64,000 nt of DNA from Rhodospirillales bacterium (GTDB taxonomy: Bacteria; Pseudomonadota; Alphaproteobacteria; ATCC43930; CGMCC-115725): NCBI GenBank assembly GCA_028288725.1, contig JAQGIC010000136.1, positions 1-64,000 of the forward strand, read 5' to 3'. Under the pieces are notes generated by a model. The model saw nothing but the letters and a program-made list of their open reading frames with translations, was not told the DNA's origin and did no database searches. A program made the position numbers and the translations under genes. This document shows, piece after piece, positions 23,774 to 33,064 of the stretch (positions are counted from its first letter, which is position 1; each line of letters starts with the position of its first letter).

Positions 23774-24700
23774 TTGAAACATCTATTGCTCGCCGGTGCA
23801 GCGATGGCGCTCACCCTGAGTGCGGCCGAGGCCAAGGATCTGAAATCGGTCGGCATCACGCTGGGGTCGCTCGGCAATCCCTATTTCGTGACCCTCGCCA
23901 AGGGGGCCGACGCCAAGGCCAAGGAGATCAATCCCGCGGTCAAGGTGAACTCGGTCTCGGCCGACTACGATCTCAACAAGCAATATACCCAGGTCGATAA
24001 TTTCATCGCGGCCGGGGTCGACCTGATCCTGATCAACGCGGTCGATCCCAAGGCGATCGAGCCGGCGATCAAGAAGGCCCATGCCGCCGGGATCACGGTC
24101 GTGGCCGTCGATGTCGCGGCCAACGGCGCCGACGCCACGGTGCAGACCAACAATGTCCAGGCCGGCGAGCTGTCCTGCCAATATCTGGCCGACAAGCTCG
24201 GTGGCAAGGGCGACGTGATCATCGAGAACGGTCCGCAGGTCTCGGCCGTGGTCGACCGGGTCAATGGCTGCAAGCAGGTCTTCGCCAAATATCCGGGGAT
24301 CAAGCTGCTGTCGTCGGACCAGGATGCCAAGGGCTCGCGCGACGGCGGCCTGAATGTCATGCAGGGCTATCTGACGCGTTATCCGAAGCTCGACGGCCTG
24401 TTCGCCATCAACGATCCCCAGGCGATCGGCAGCGATCTTGCGGCCAAGCAGCTGAAGCGGTCCGGCATCGTCATCACCTCGGTCGATGGCGCGCCGGACA
24501 TCGAGGCGGCCCTCAAGGCCGATACGCTGATCCAGGCCTCGTCCAGTCAGGATCCCTATGCGATGGCGCAGCAGGCGGTCGTCGTCGGCTACGACCTGAT
24601 GAACGGCAAGAAGCCGGCGGAAGCCACCATCCTGCTGAAGCCGCAGCTGGTGACCCGCGCCAATGTGAAGGAATACAAGGGTTGGAGCTCGCCCCGCTGA
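23774..24700 (+). CDS. periplasmic sugar-binding protein (RbsB-like)
   Basis: A 308-residue protein of the type 1 periplasmic-binding (ribose) family: signal peptide LLLAGAAMALTLSAAEAK, then VGITLGSLGNPYFVTLAKGADAKAKEI, DLILINAVDPKAIEPAIKKA, GITVVAVDVAANG and FAINDPQAIGSDLAAKQL. The start is TTG at 23774, behind GGGAGGATAAACC at ideal spacing. It is last in the ROK-ATPase-permease-binding protein operon. The ligand is not readable from sequence; the convergent polyol catabolic operon next door suggests a pentitol, hexitol or pentose. Confidence 0.93.
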   Translation: MKHLLLAGAAMALTLSAAEAKDLKSVGITLGSLGNPYFVTLAKGADAKAKEINPAVKVNSVSADYDLNKQYTQVDNFIAAGVDLILINAVDPKAIEPAIKKAHAAGITVVAVDVAANGADATVQTNNVQAGELSCQYLADKLGGKGDVIIENGPQVSAVVDRVNGCKQVFAKYPGIKLLSSDQDAKGSRDGGLNVMQGYLTRYPKLDGLFAINDPQAIGSDLAAKQLKRSGIVITSVDGAPDIEAALKADTLIQASSSQDPYAMAQQAVVVGYDLMNGKKPAEATILLKPQLVTRANVKEYKGWSSPR

Positions 24701-24726
24701 ACGTACTTTGGGGCTGCTCTTGAAGA

Positions 24727-24751
24727 CCCTCTCCCGCTTTGCGGGAGAGGG
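24727..24751. terminator. bidirectional terminator hairpin between convergent transporter operons
   Basis: CCCTCTCCCGC / TTT / GCGGGAGAGGG, a perfect 11-bp stem midway between the stops at 24700 (plus) and 24838 (minus). The sequence that follows (GAGGGCCCCGG... GACGGGAGGGCGAGGG) looks like the common GAGGG-rich dispersed intergenic element of proteobacterial genomes. There is no long T-run, so termination strength is uncertain. Confidence 0.6.
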
Positions 24752-24837
24752 AGGGCCCCGGCGCGAAGCGACGGGAGGGCGAGGGCTTTCGCCGCAGAAC
24801 GACCCTCACCCTCCCAATCATGCCTTCGCGGCTGCCC

Positions 24838-26325
24838 TCAGAAGCCGAGTTCCCGCTCGGCACGTGCCAACGTCTTGGCCGCGCCGACCCCGTAGAGCGA
24901 TTCCAGCCATTTGCCGACGGTCGCGACGAAGCGGTCGTTGCGGGACAACTTGCCGAACAGCCGATCGATCGCGAGCATCGGTCGGGGATCCGCCCCGCCC
25001 TCGATCGCCTTTTGGCGCAGCAGCTCGGCCAGCGGATGGCGGATCTGGATCGGCTGGCCGGCCTCGTCCTCGCCGCGCATCCGGCGCAGCCAGGCGGCCA
25101 GCGCCAGTGCCAGCAATTCGACGCTCGCGTCCTGCTTCAGCCGATCGCGGATCGGATCGACCAGAAGGTTCAGCGGCGCGTCGGTATTCACCCGCTCGAC
25201 CGTGTCCTTGATGGCGGTGTTGGCGAAGCGCTCGATCAGGGTCGCCTTATAGGCGGCCAGGTCGATGCCGGGCACCGGCGGCAGGGTCGGACCGGTTTCG
25301 CGATCCATCAGCGCCTGCATGTAGCGGCGCAGGCGGGCATCGCGCATGGTCTCGTCGATGAAGCGGTAGCCCGCGAGCCGGCCCAGACCGGCGACGGCGA
25401 GATGGCTCGCGTTCAGCAGCCGCAATTTCATGAATTCATAGGGCGAGACGTCGGCGACGAACTGCGCGCCGACCGCTTCCCAGGCCGGGCGGCCCTGGGC
25501 GAAATCATCCTCAATGACCCACTGGGTGAAGGTCTCGGAGAAGACCGGCCAATTGTCGAGGATGCCGTGACGGGCGGCGAGATCGGCGGCATCTTCGGGT
25601 GCCGTCACCGGCGTGATCCGGTCGACCATGCTGTTCGGGAAACGGGCGTGCTGCGCGATCCAGGCGCCGAGGGCCGAATCGCGAAGCGCGGCGAATTCCA
25701 GCACCGCCTGGCGCAGGACATTGCCGTTGTGCTGGATATTGTCGCAGCTGAGCGCGGTGAAGGCGGCCCCGCCGGACGCCATCCGGCGCCGATAGGCTTC
25801 CACGATGATGCCGATGGCGCTGTGGGGGTGCTCCGGATCGGCCAGATCGCCCGCGATCAGCGGGTGGCCGGGGTCGAGCCGCTTGGTCGCGGGATTGAGG
25901 CAATAGCCGTTCTCGGTGACGGTCAGGCTGACGATGCGGATGGCAGGCCGGTCGATCGCGTCCAGCAGCATCGCCGACGTCTCGCCGGCATGGATCAGTT
26001 CGGGGATCGCGCCGATCACCGTGACCGTCTCCGCCGTGCCGCTGCGCTCGACCAGGGTGTAGAGCCCGTCCTGCGGGGCGAGCGCGTCATACATCCGGCG
26101 ATCCGCCGGCAGCAGGCCGGCGCCGACGATGCCCCAGGCCAGCGCGTCGGCGCGGATGTCCATCAGGCTATGGGTGAAACGCGCCATATGCGCCCGGTGG
26201 AACCCGCCCAGCCCCAGATGCACGATGCCGGGCCTGACCGCGGCCAGATCATAGCGGGGCACATGGATGTCGGGCGCCAGGCGGCCGAGCGTGGCGCGGG
26301 ACAGGGCAGTCGTTTCCATCGGCAT
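24838..26325 (-). CDS. mtlK: mannitol/polyol 2-dehydrogenase, long-chain type
   Basis: A ~495-residue polyol-specific long-chain dehydrogenase. The N-terminal NAD site is IVHLGLGGFHRAHMARF, followed by WGIVGAGL and later SLTVTENGY; the catalytic-type lysine region is SNSMVDRITP...SPYEFMKLRLLNASHLAVAG. It oxidises mannitol, sorbitol or arabitol to a ketose in the cytoplasm. It is the last gene of the polyol operon, next to xylulokinase and a PfkB kinase, which would phosphorylate the D-xylulose or fructose produced. Starts at 26343, 26325 and 26319 are all ATG; AGGA sits best before 26325. The 941-aa track ORF merges it with a shadow of the xylulokinase gene. Confidence 0.9.
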   Translation of the reverse strand: MPMETTALSRATLGRLAPDIHVPRYDLAAVRPGIVHLGLGGFHRAHMARFTHSLMDIRADALAWGIVGAGLLPADRRMYDALAPQDGLYTLVERSGTAETVTVIGAIPELIHAGETSAMLLDAIDRPAIRIVSLTVTENGYCLNPATKRLDPGHPLIAGDLADPEHPHSAIGIIVEAYRRRMASGGAAFTALSCDNIQHNGNVLRQAVLEFAALRDSALGAWIAQHARFPNSMVDRITPVTAPEDAADLAARHGILDNWPVFSETFTQWVIEDDFAQGRPAWEAVGAQFVADVSPYEFMKLRLLNASHLAVAGLGRLAGYRFIDETMRDARLRRYMQALMDRETGPTLPPVPGIDLAAYKATLIERFANTAIKDTVERVNTDAPLNLLVDPIRDRLKQDASVELLALALAAWLRRMRGEDEAGQPIQIRHPLAELLRQKAIEGGADPRPMLAIDRLFGKLSRNDRFVATVGKWLESLYGVGAAKTLARAERELGF

Positions 26326-26351
26326 CGGGTCCTGAGATTTCATGGGTAAGG

Positions 26352-27806
26352 TTAGGCAAGCGCGTCCCGGATCGCGGGACCGAGCTTGCGATAGCGCCCG
26401 ATCTGCCGGGCATAGGCCGCGGCCAGTTCCGGATCGGGCGACAGGGTTTCGATCCGGGCCGGCGGCGTGCAGACCAGGGACGGTTCCTCGCCGGTCACCG
26501 CGATCCGGGCGAGCCGGGCGGCGCCGAAGGCCCCGCCATGTTCGCCGTCCGCCAGGCGATGCAGCGGAATATCGAGGACGGCGGCCAGGATCTGGATCCA
26601 GAGGCGCGAGCGGGATCCGCCGCCGATGACATCGGCCTCGCGGATCCGGGTGCCGGACCGGGCGAGCGCGTCCAGGCAATCGCGAAACGAATAGCCGACG
26701 CCTTCGAGCACGGCCTGGGTCAGGTCCGCGCGCGTGGTCTGGTGCGACAGGCCGGCGAAAGCGCCGCGGACCGTGCCGTCGTTGATGGGTGTGCGCTCGC
26801 CGAACAGATAGGGCAGGAACCAGGCCGGACTGGGCGCGCGCGGCGTCGCGATCTCGGCTAGCAAGACGGCCTCGGAACAAGCGCTCAGCTTCGACCACCA
26901 GGCGAGCGAGGCGGCGGCCGACAGGGTGACGCCCATCTGGTGCCAGGTGCCGGGTACCGCATGGCAGAAGGCATGGATCGCGGCGGCCGGATAAGGCGCG
27001 AACCGGTCGGTGGTCGCCCAGAGCACGCCCGATGTGCCCAGCGACAGGAAGGCGCTGCCCGGGCGGATCGCCGCAAGCCCGACCGCACCGGCCGCATTGT
27101 CGCCGGCGCCGCCGGCCAGCAGCGGCGGGCTTGTCATGCCCCAGCGGGCGGCGAGGTCGGGCGCGAGCCGGCCGGCCGGCGCGGTGCCCTCGACCAGGCG
27201 CGGCATGGCTTCGCGCGAGAGCCCGGTCGCGGCGAGCGCCGCGTCCGACCAGTCGCGGGCGCCGACATCGAGCCACAGCGTCCCCGACGCGTCGGACATG
27301 TCCTCGATCATCTCGCCGGTCAGGCGATAGCGGATCCAGGCCTTGGGCAGCAGCACCTTGGCCGTGCGGGCGAAGATCGCCGGCTCGTGCCGCCGGATCC
27401 ACAGCAGCTTCGGCGCGGTGAAGCCGGGCATGGCGAGATTGCCGGTGACCGCCTCGAGCGCCGGGAACGCCGCCGTCAGCTCCCGGCATTCCGCGACCGC
27501 CCGCGTGTCGTTCCACAGGATGCACGGCCGCAGTACCTGACCGGCCGTATCGAGCAGCACCGCGCCGTGCATCTGGCCGCACAGACCGATGCCCAGGACC
27601 GCCGCCAGCTCGCGCGAGTGCGCGGCCTTCAGCACATCGACCGCGTCCAGCAGGGCCTGCCACCAGGCTTCCGGATCCTGCTCGCTCTGGCCGGGCGCGC
27701 CGCTCGACACGGTCAAGGGCATCGAGGCGCTGCCCAGGATGCGCTGGTCGCCATCCACCAGCAGCGCCTTGACCGAGGAGGTGCCGAAATCAAGCCCGAG
27801 GAACAT
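26352..27806 (-). CDS. xylB: xylulokinase
   Basis: A 484-residue FGGY kinase. MFLGLDFGTSSVKALLVD is the phosphate-1 motif, GLCGQMHGAVLLD and ILWNDTRAVAEC are typical of xylulokinases, and SLGTSGVLWATTD and IGGGSRSRLWIQILA follow in the C-terminal domain. It phosphorylates D-xylulose to D-xylulose 5-phosphate. AAAGGAGTGTCCG precedes the ATG. It overlaps the upstream PfkB gene by 17 bp, and the dehydrogenase gene follows, so arabitol or xylitol can be funnelled into the pentose phosphate pathway. Confidence 0.95.
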   Translation of the reverse strand: MFLGLDFGTSSVKALLVDGDQRILGSASMPLTVSSGAPGQSEQDPEAWWQALLDAVDVLKAAHSRELAAVLGIGLCGQMHGAVLLDTAGQVLRPCILWNDTRAVAECRELTAAFPALEAVTGNLAMPGFTAPKLLWIRRHEPAIFARTAKVLLPKAWIRYRLTGEMIEDMSDASGTLWLDVGARDWSDAALAATGLSREAMPRLVEGTAPAGRLAPDLAARWGMTSPPLLAGGAGDNAAGAVGLAAIRPGSAFLSLGTSGVLWATTDRFAPYPAAAIHAFCHAVPGTWHQMGVTLSAAASLAWWSKLSACSEAVLLAEIATPRAPSPAWFLPYLFGERTPINDGTVRGAFAGLSHQTTRADLTQAVLEGVGYSFRDCLDALARSGTRIREADVIGGGSRSRLWIQILAAVLDIPLHRLADGEHGGAFGAARLARIAVTGEEPSLVCTPPARIETLSPDPELAAAYARQIGRYRKLGPAIRDALA

Positions 27807-28755
27807 CGGACACTCCTTTCAAGGCGTGCTCGACATCCGCGTGGCGCGGCAGATCGGCGCCGCGGCGGGTGCAGGTGATGCTGGCTGCGGCGATGGCGTA
27901 TTGGACGAGGTCGGCCAGCGCCGCGCCGTCGAGGGCGGCGAGCGCCGCCCGCGTCAACAGGCCCCGCTGCGCCAGGCGGGCCAGCAGGGCGGCATGAAAC
28001 GTGTCGCCGGCGCCGACCGTGTCCACGACCGCGACGGGGTGTGCCGGCCGATGCAGCCGATGATGGCGGTGATAGGCGGTGGCGCCGGCGGCGCCGTCGG
28101 TGATCACGACCAGCAGCGCGCCCTCGTCCAGCCGGCGCGTCGCCCAGACCGCCGGATCGGTATCCGGCCCATAGGCGGTCGCGAGGTCTTCCCGGCTCAG
28201 CTTGATGATCGCGGCCGCTCGGGCGAAGCGGGCGAAACGCTGCCGCCAGGCATCCGGATCGCCGACCAGGCTCGGCCGCAGATTGGGATCCAGACTGACC
28301 ACCAGCCGGGAGGATTCGCGCTCCGCGAACGCCAGCAGGGTGGATCCGACCGGTTCGATCGCGAGCGTGTAGGAGCCGAGCGCGATCGCCGCGACCGCCG
28401 GGTCGGGCGGAGGCAGATCGGCGCCGACCAGGTCGCGCTCGGCGCAATCATGGGCATGGAAGCCATAGGCGGGTTGCCCCGCGGCGTCGGTCGACACGAC
28501 GGCCAGCGGGGTCGGTCGCGCACTCCGCTTCAGCAGGGTGGTCCCGATGCCTTCCCGGGCCATGGCCTGGGCCAGAAACATGCCGAACCGGTCGGTCGAG
28601 ACGCCGCCCAGGAACCCGACCGGCAGGCCGAGCCGGGCGAGGCCGACCGCGACATTGAACAGCGAGCCGCCGGCGAGCGCCCTCGCGGCGAGCGCCGTTC
28701 CGTCGGGTTCTCCCACGAACAGATCGATCAGGGCTTCGCCGCAGACGAGGATCAT
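27790..28755 (-). CDS. PfkB-family carbohydrate kinase (fructokinase-like)
   Basis: A 321-residue ribokinase-fold kinase. The N-terminal GGSLFNVAVGLARLG motif and the C-terminal PfkB signature VDTVGAGDTFHAALLARLA (catalytic Asp in GAGD) are clear. In a polyol operon with mannitol-type dehydrogenase, fructose is the expected substrate, giving fructose 6-phosphate, but other ketoses are possible. It starts 7 bp after the ATPase gene and overlaps xylB by 17 bp. Confidence 0.9.
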   Translation of the reverse strand: MILVCGEALIDLFVGEPDGTALAARALAGGSLFNVAVGLARLGLPVGFLGGVSTDRFGMFLAQAMAREGIGTTLLKRSARPTPLAVVSTDAAGQPAYGFHAHDCAERDLVGADLPPPDPAVAAIALGSYTLAIEPVGSTLLAFAERESSRLVVSLDPNLRPSLVGDPDAWRQRFARFARAAAIIKLSREDLATAYGPDTDPAVWATRRLDEGALLVVITDGAAGATAYHRHHRLHRPAHPVAVVDTVGAGDTFHAALLARLAQRGLLTRAALAALDGAALADLVQYAIAAASITCTRRGADLPRHADVEHALKGVSDVPRA

Positions 28756-28762
28756 GACCGGT

Positions 28763-29866
28763 CTAGTGGGTCAGCGGGTGGCGGACGAGATGAGGCAGCG
28801 CCTTCCCCGTCCCGTCGAACACCTGACCGGCGGCCGGATCGACGCCGAGGCGCACCGATTGATGGGGCGCCGTGCCGTCGCTGCCCTCGATCTGCACGAT
28901 GACCGGTCCGTCCCGGTCCAGATCGACATGGATGAGCGTCAGGCCGCCTAGGCGTTCCACCAGGCGCACGGTGCCCCCCAGCGGGCCTTGGGGATCGAGC
29001 CGGAGCGCTTCGGGACGCAGGCCGAGCGTGACCGCGTCTCCGGTACCGACCGTGGCGGTCTCGACGGGAAGGGCCACCCGCGCGCCGCTGGGCAGGTCGA
29101 CCGAGAGACCGGTCCCGTCGAGCCCGGTGACACGGCCTTTGAGGAAATTCATGCGCGGCGAGCCGATGAAGCCCGCGACGAACAGGTTGGCCGGATGGTG
29201 GTAGAGCTGCAGCGGCGTGCCGACCTGCTCGATCACGCCGGCCTGCAGCACGACGATCTTGTCGGCCATCGTCATGGCTTCGACCTGGTCGTGGGTGACA
29301 TAGATCATCGTCGCGTTCAGCTCTTCATGCAGCCGGGCCAGCTCGATCCGCATCTGGCCGCGCAGCGCCGCATCCAGGTTCGACAGCGGCTCGTCGAACA
29401 GGAAGATCTTGGGGTTGCGCACGATGGCCCGGCCGATCGCGACGCGCTGGCGCTGGCCGCCCGACATCTGTCCGGGCTTGCGGTCGAGATAGGGCTCCAG
29501 CTGCAGGATGCGCGCGGCCTCGGCCACCTTCTTTTCCCGCTCCGCCTTGGGCACGCGGGCGAGGCGCAGCGCGAAGCCCATGTTCTGGCGCACGGTCATG
29601 TGCGGATAGAGCGCATAGGACTGGAACACCATGGCGAGGCCGCGGTCGGCCGGGCCGATGTCGTTCATGCGCTGGCCGTCGATGATCAGGTCGCCGCCGC
29701 TGATCTCCTCCAGCCCGGCGATCATGCGCAGCAACGTGGACTTGCCGCAGCCGGACGGGCCGACGAACACGACGAACTCGCGGTCGGCCACTTCCAGGTC
29801 GATGTTCTTGATGACCGACAGGCTGCCGTAACTCTTTTGAATCTCGCGCAGGGTAAGCGTCGCCAT
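28763..29866 (-). CDS. polyol ABC transporter ATPase (MalK/UgpC family)
   Basis: A 367-residue protein: ABC domain with Walker [17 protein letters not shown], signature [17 protein letters not shown], Walker [15 protein letters not shown] and the H-loop [11 protein letters not shown], followed by a C-terminal TOBE regulatory domain (~235-360). It energises import of the polyol by the permease pair encoded upstream. The shape is that of the SmoK/MtlK-type ATPases of Rhodobacter and Pseudomonas. Eleven bases separate it from the permease gene. Confidence 0.94.
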   Translation of the reverse strand: MATLTLREIQKSYGSLSVIKNIDLEVADREFVVFVGPSGCGKSTLLRMIAGLEEISGGDLIIDGQRMNDIGPADRGLAMVFQSYALYPHMTVRQNMGFALRLARVPKAEREKKVAEAARILQLEPYLDRKPGQMSGGQRQRVAIGRAIVRNPKIFLFDEPLSNLDAALRGQMRIELARLHEELNATMIYVTHDQVEAMTMADKIVVLQAGVIEQVGTPLQLYHHPANLFVAGFIGSPRMNFLKGRVTGLDGTGLSVDLPSGARVALPVETATVGTGDAVTLGLRPEALRLDPQGPLGGTVRLVERLGGLTLIHVDLDRDGPVIVQIEGSDGTAPHQSVRLGVDPAAGQVFDGTGKALPHLVRHPLTH

Positions 29867-29876
29867 GGCAGGTTTC

Positions 29877-30698
29877 CTATTTGACCGCGCCGAAGGTCAG
29901 GCCGCGCACCAATTGGCGCTGGCTGAGCCAGCCGAAGACGAGGATCGGGGCGACCGCCACCGTGGAGGCGGCCGACAGTTTGGCGAAGAACAGCCCCTCG
30001 GGACTGGAGAAGGAGGCGATGAAGGTGGTGAGCGGGGCCGCCGCCGACGAGGTCAGGTTCAGGCTCCAGAACGCCTCGTTCCAGCACAGGATCAGCGACA
30101 GGAGGCCGGTCGAGGCGACGCCCGGCAAGGTGAGCGGCAGCAGCAGATACCAGACCTCGCCCCAGGCCTTGGCGCCGTCCATCCGGCCCGCCTCCAGGAT
30201 GTCGTTCGGCATTTCCTTGAAGAAGGTGAACAGCATCCAGACCACGATCGGCAGGTTCATCAGCCCGTAGATCAGGATCAAACCGATGCGGGTATCGAGC
30301 AGGCCGGCGCCGCGGAACAGAAGATAGATCGGCACCAGCACGCCGACCGGCGGCAGCATCTTGGTCGACAGCATCCACAGGAGCGTGCCGCGCGTGCGGG
30401 TCGAGGGATGGAACGCCATGGCATAGGCGCCCGGGATGGCGAAGGCGAGCGCCAGGACCGTGCCGCCGACCGAGACGGCGATGCTGTTGAACGCGAAGCT
30501 GAGATAGTCGGCGCGCGACTGCACCTCGGCGTAGCTTTCCAGCGTCGGGGCGAAGATGAGCTGCGGCGGCGTCGCGATCGCGGCCCCCTCGGTCTTGAAG
30601 CTGGTCAGCACCATCCAGAAGATCGGGAAGAACATCAGGAGCGCGATGCCCCAGCCCAGGACGGCGATCAGCAGTTGGGCGGTCAGGCTGCTGCGCAT
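29877..30698 (-). CDS. polyol ABC transporter permease, SmoG/MalG type
   Basis: A 273-residue permease with six hydrophobic segments and the EAA loop [25 protein letters not shown] typical of MalG-type subunits. The N-terminal [30 protein letters not shown] is also family-typical. The start lies 1 bp after the stop of the partner permease gene. It forms a heterodimeric channel with that partner. Confidence 0.94.
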   Translation of the reverse strand: MRSSLTAQLLIAVLGWGIALLMFFPIFWMVLTSFKTEGAAIATPPQLIFAPTLESYAEVQSRADYLSFAFNSIAVSVGGTVLALAFAIPGAYAMAFHPSTRTRGTLLWMLSTKMLPPVGVLVPIYLLFRGAGLLDTRIGLILIYGLMNLPIVVWMLFTFFKEMPNDILEAGRMDGAKAWGEVWYLLLPLTLPGVASTGLLSLILCWNEAFWSLNLTSSAAAPLTTFIASFSSPEGLFFAKLSAASTVAVAPILVFGWLSQRQLVRGLTFGAVK

Positions 30699-30699
30699 G

Positions 30700-31644
30700 T
30701 CACACCTCCAGCCGGCGCGCGATCGTCCGCACCAGGAAAAACGCGACGATATTGGCGAGCAGGATCGCGATCACGCCGCCGGCCGAGGCGCCGCCGACGT
30801 CGAACTGGATCAGCGCGCGGGCATAGATCAGGAACGCGAGATTGGTCGTGGCGTTGCCCGGCCCGCCCGAGGTCGTGACGAAGATCTCGGCGAAGACGGT
30901 CAACAGAAAGATCGTCTCGATCATCACGACCACGCTGATCGCCCGTCCCAGATGCGGCAGCGTGATATGGAAGAATTGCGCGATCGGGCCCGCCCCGTCC
31001 ATCCGCGCCGCCTCGCGCTGCTCGTGATCCAGCGATTGCACGGCGGTCAGCAGGATCAGCAGCGCGAACGGCAGCCATTCCCACGACAGGATGAGGATGA
31101 CCGATGCCATCGGGTATTCGGCGAACCAGTCGACCGGCTCCAGCCCGACCGAGCGGGCGAGGAACCCCAGCACGCCGTAGATCGGGTGCATCATCAGGTT
31201 CTTCCAAATGAGCGCGCTGACCGTCGGCATGACGAAGAACGGCGCCACGACCAGCAGGCGCGCGATGTTGCGTCCCGGGAACGGCTGGTCGTACAGCACC
31301 GCCAGCAAGGTCCCGAACACGACCGTGATAGCCAAGACCGACCCCAGCAGGATCAGCGTGTTGCCGAGCGACGCCCAGAAATCCGGGTCCGTGATCAGAA
31401 AGCGGTAATTATCGATGCCGGCGAAGCCGGCCCCGGCCGGGTTCAGCAGATTGTAGTACTGGAACGAGAACCACAGGGTCATGACCAGCGGCACGATCAT
31501 CCACAGGAGGAGGACCGCGACGGAGGGGGCGACCAGGATCAGCGTGCCGGGCTTGCGCGCCTGACGCTTGGGCTTGGTGAATTCGACGACGACGGAAATG
31601 GCGGCAACCCTCCAGAAAAGGGCGCCATGACCCCGAAGGGTCAT
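30700..31644 (-). CDS. polyol ABC transporter permease, SmoF/MalF type
   Basis: A permease of up to 314 residues: first helix LILVAPSVAVLLLWMIVPLVMTLWFSF and EAA loop EAARMDGAGPIAQFFHITLPHLG. The only in-frame ATG (31644) lies inside a strong stem-loop and has no ribosome site. An ideal GGAGGG site (31608-31613) instead sits 8 nt before an in-frame ATT codon at 31599, just ahead of SVVVEFTKPKRQARKP. Either initiation is at a rare ATT (299 residues), or the ATG is used after the hairpin opens. It pairs with the SmoG-type permease immediately downstream. Confidence 0.9.
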   Translation of the reverse strand: MTLRGHGALFWRVAAISVVVEFTKPKRQARKPGTLILVAPSVAVLLLWMIVPLVMTLWFSFQYYNLLNPAGAGFAGIDNYRFLITDPDFWASLGNTLILLGSVLAITVVFGTLLAVLYDQPFPGRNIARLLVVAPFFVMPTVSALIWKNLMMHPIYGVLGFLARSVGLEPVDWFAEYPMASVILILSWEWLPFALLILLTAVQSLDHEQREAARMDGAGPIAQFFHITLPHLGRAISVVVMIETIFLLTVFAEIFVTTSGGPGNATTNLAFLIYARALIQFDVGGASAGGVIAILLANIVAFFLVRTIARRLEV

Positions 31645-31648
31645 GGCG
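31623..31648 (-). promoter_or_regulatory. intercistronic stem-loop between binding-protein and permease genes
   Basis: A perfect 11-bp stem (CGCCATGACCC / GGGTCATGGCG) with a 4-nt CGAA loop, 12 bp after the binding-protein stop. On the minus strand it is followed by CCCTTTTCT. Such hairpins between ABC binding-protein and permease genes act as mRNA stabilisers or partial terminators that keep the binding protein in excess (as in malE-malF); that role is inferred here. It also occludes the ATG at 31644. Confidence 0.65.
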
Positions 31649-31660
31649 GCGACAACATGC

Positions 31661-32992
31661 CTATTTCTGGTAGCCGGCCTGCTTGACGGCGCGGTCGGTC
31701 GCCGATTGCGCCGCCTTCAAGGCGGCGTCGACGGCCATCTGTCCGGTCAGCGTCGCCGCCACCGTCTGGCCGACCTGGGTCCCGATGCCCTGGAATTCCG
31801 GGATCGCGACAAATTGCGCGCCCAGATAGGGGCGGGGTTCCTTGGTGCTGCCGGTCGGATTGGCCGAATTGATCGCGTTCACGACGAAGCCGGCAAACGG
31901 CGCCACCTTCTTGTATTCGGGCTGATCATAGGTCGATTGCCGGGTGCCGGGCGGCACCGCGACCCAGCCGTTCTTGTCCGCGACCAGCTTGATGTAGTCC
32001 TTGGACGTCGCCCAGGCGACGAAGCTTTCGGCCGCCGGCTTCTGCTTGGACGAGGCGGGGATGCCCAGGTTCCAGCTCCACAGCCAGGTCGGCCCTCCGG
32101 CATAGTCGCCGACCGGCATCGGCGCGAACCCGACCTTGTCCGAGACCTGGGACTGTTTCTTGTCGTAGAGCATGCCGCTCGCCACCGTGGCGTCGATCCA
32201 CATGGCGCAATGGCCGCCGGCGAACAGCGCGAGATTCTCGTTGAAGCCGTTCGAGGTCGCGCCCGGCGGTCCATCCTGTTTCAGGATGTCGCTGTAATAG
32301 GTGATGGCCTTGTGCCATTCCGGCGTATCGAGCTTGGCATGCCAGCCCATGTCGAACCATTGGCCGCCGAAGGTGTCGACCAGCGAGGTGACATAGGCCA
32401 TGTTCTCGCCCCAGCCCGGCTTGCCGCGCAGACACATGCCGTAGGTCTGGTGGGTCTTGTCGGTCAGCTTGTCGGCGAATTCCCGGATCTGGGTGTATGT
32501 GGGATGATCCGGCATCTTGAGCCCGGCCTTGTCGAACAGATCGGTTCGATAATAGGTCATGGCGCTCTCGGCATAGAACGGCAGGGCGTAGAGCTTGTCC
32601 TGATATGTGAGCGCATCGCGCACCGGCTTCAGCAGGTCGGCCGTGTCGTAGCTTGCCGGCAGATCCTCCATCGGCGCCAGCCAGCCCTGCTTCGCCCAGA
32701 TCGGCACTTCGTAATTGCCGACCGTGACGATGTCGAACTGTCCGGCCTTGGTGGCGATATCGGTCGTGACGCGCTGACGCAGCACGTTTTCCTCGAGCAC
32801 GACCCAGCGGAGATGAATGTCGGGATGCTGCTTCTCGAACTCGCTCGAAAGCTTTTGCATCACGACCATGTCGCCATTGTTGACGGTCGCCACCGTAAGG
32901 GTGGCATCGGCGCGGGCGGCACCTGCCGGGATCAACCCGGACATCAGGGCAAGGCTCGCAACGGTCAAGGCGCGTGGGCAATTTCTGGCCAT
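31661..32992 (-). CDS. polyol-binding periplasmic protein of the ABC transporter
   Basis: A 443-residue family 1 extracellular solute-binding protein (MalE/SmoE class). Signal peptide ALTVASLALMSGLIPAGAARA, then LTVATVNNGDMVVMQKLSSEFEKQHPDI, DIVTVGNYEVPIWAKQGWLAP and GHCAMWIDATVASG. I use the ATG at 32992 because GGGAGGAG lies 6 nt before it and the signal peptide follows directly; the track start at 33058 lies within the operator. It heads the polyol operon and has a 37-bp repeat element as its upstream control region. Confidence 0.94.
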   Translation of the reverse strand: MARNCPRALTVASLALMSGLIPAGAARADATLTVATVNNGDMVVMQKLSSEFEKQHPDIHLRWVVLEENVLRQRVTTDIATKAGQFDIVTVGNYEVPIWAKQGWLAPMEDLPASYDTADLLKPVRDALTYQDKLYALPFYAESAMTYYRTDLFDKAGLKMPDHPTYTQIREFADKLTDKTHQTYGMCLRGKPGWGENMAYVTSLVDTFGGQWFDMGWHAKLDTPEWHKAITYYSDILKQDGPPGATSNGFNENLALFAGGHCAMWIDATVASGMLYDKKQSQVSDKVGFAPMPVGDYAGGPTWLWSWNLGIPASSKQKPAAESFVAWATSKDYIKLVADKNGWVAVPPGTRQSTYDQPEYKKVAPFAGFVVNAINSANPTGSTKEPRPYLGAQFVAIPEFQGIGTQVGQTVAATLTGQMAVDAALKAAQSATDRAVKQAGYQK

Positions 32993-33025
32993 GCACGGCT
33001 CCTCCCTATCGATATGCACTCTTTG

Positions 33026-33062
33026 GCGAATTTGAGCATTCGCTCGGTGCATGAGCAATTAC
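33026..33062 (-). promoter_or_regulatory. 37-bp operator/promoter repeat, copy A (before the polyol operon)
   Basis: Begins GCGAATTTGAGCATTCGC and contains two direct TGAGCA half-sites 19 bp apart plus the inverted repeat GCGAAT-N6-ATTCGC. On the minus strand it presents TTGCTC with TCAAAT 17 bp later, a plausible -35/-10 pair. It ends 33 nt before the binding-protein ATG. A near copy (34 of 37 identical) lies at 33642-33678. The SorC regulator encoded upstream is the obvious candidate ligand. Confidence 0.65.
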
Positions 33063-33064
33063 TC

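Noticed and set aside
24838-27663. 941-aa minus-strand ORF suggesting a kinase-dehydrogenase fusion
   Set aside because: The upstream 440 residues are arginine/glycine-rich shadow of xylB read in another frame; the dehydrogenase begins at about 26325.
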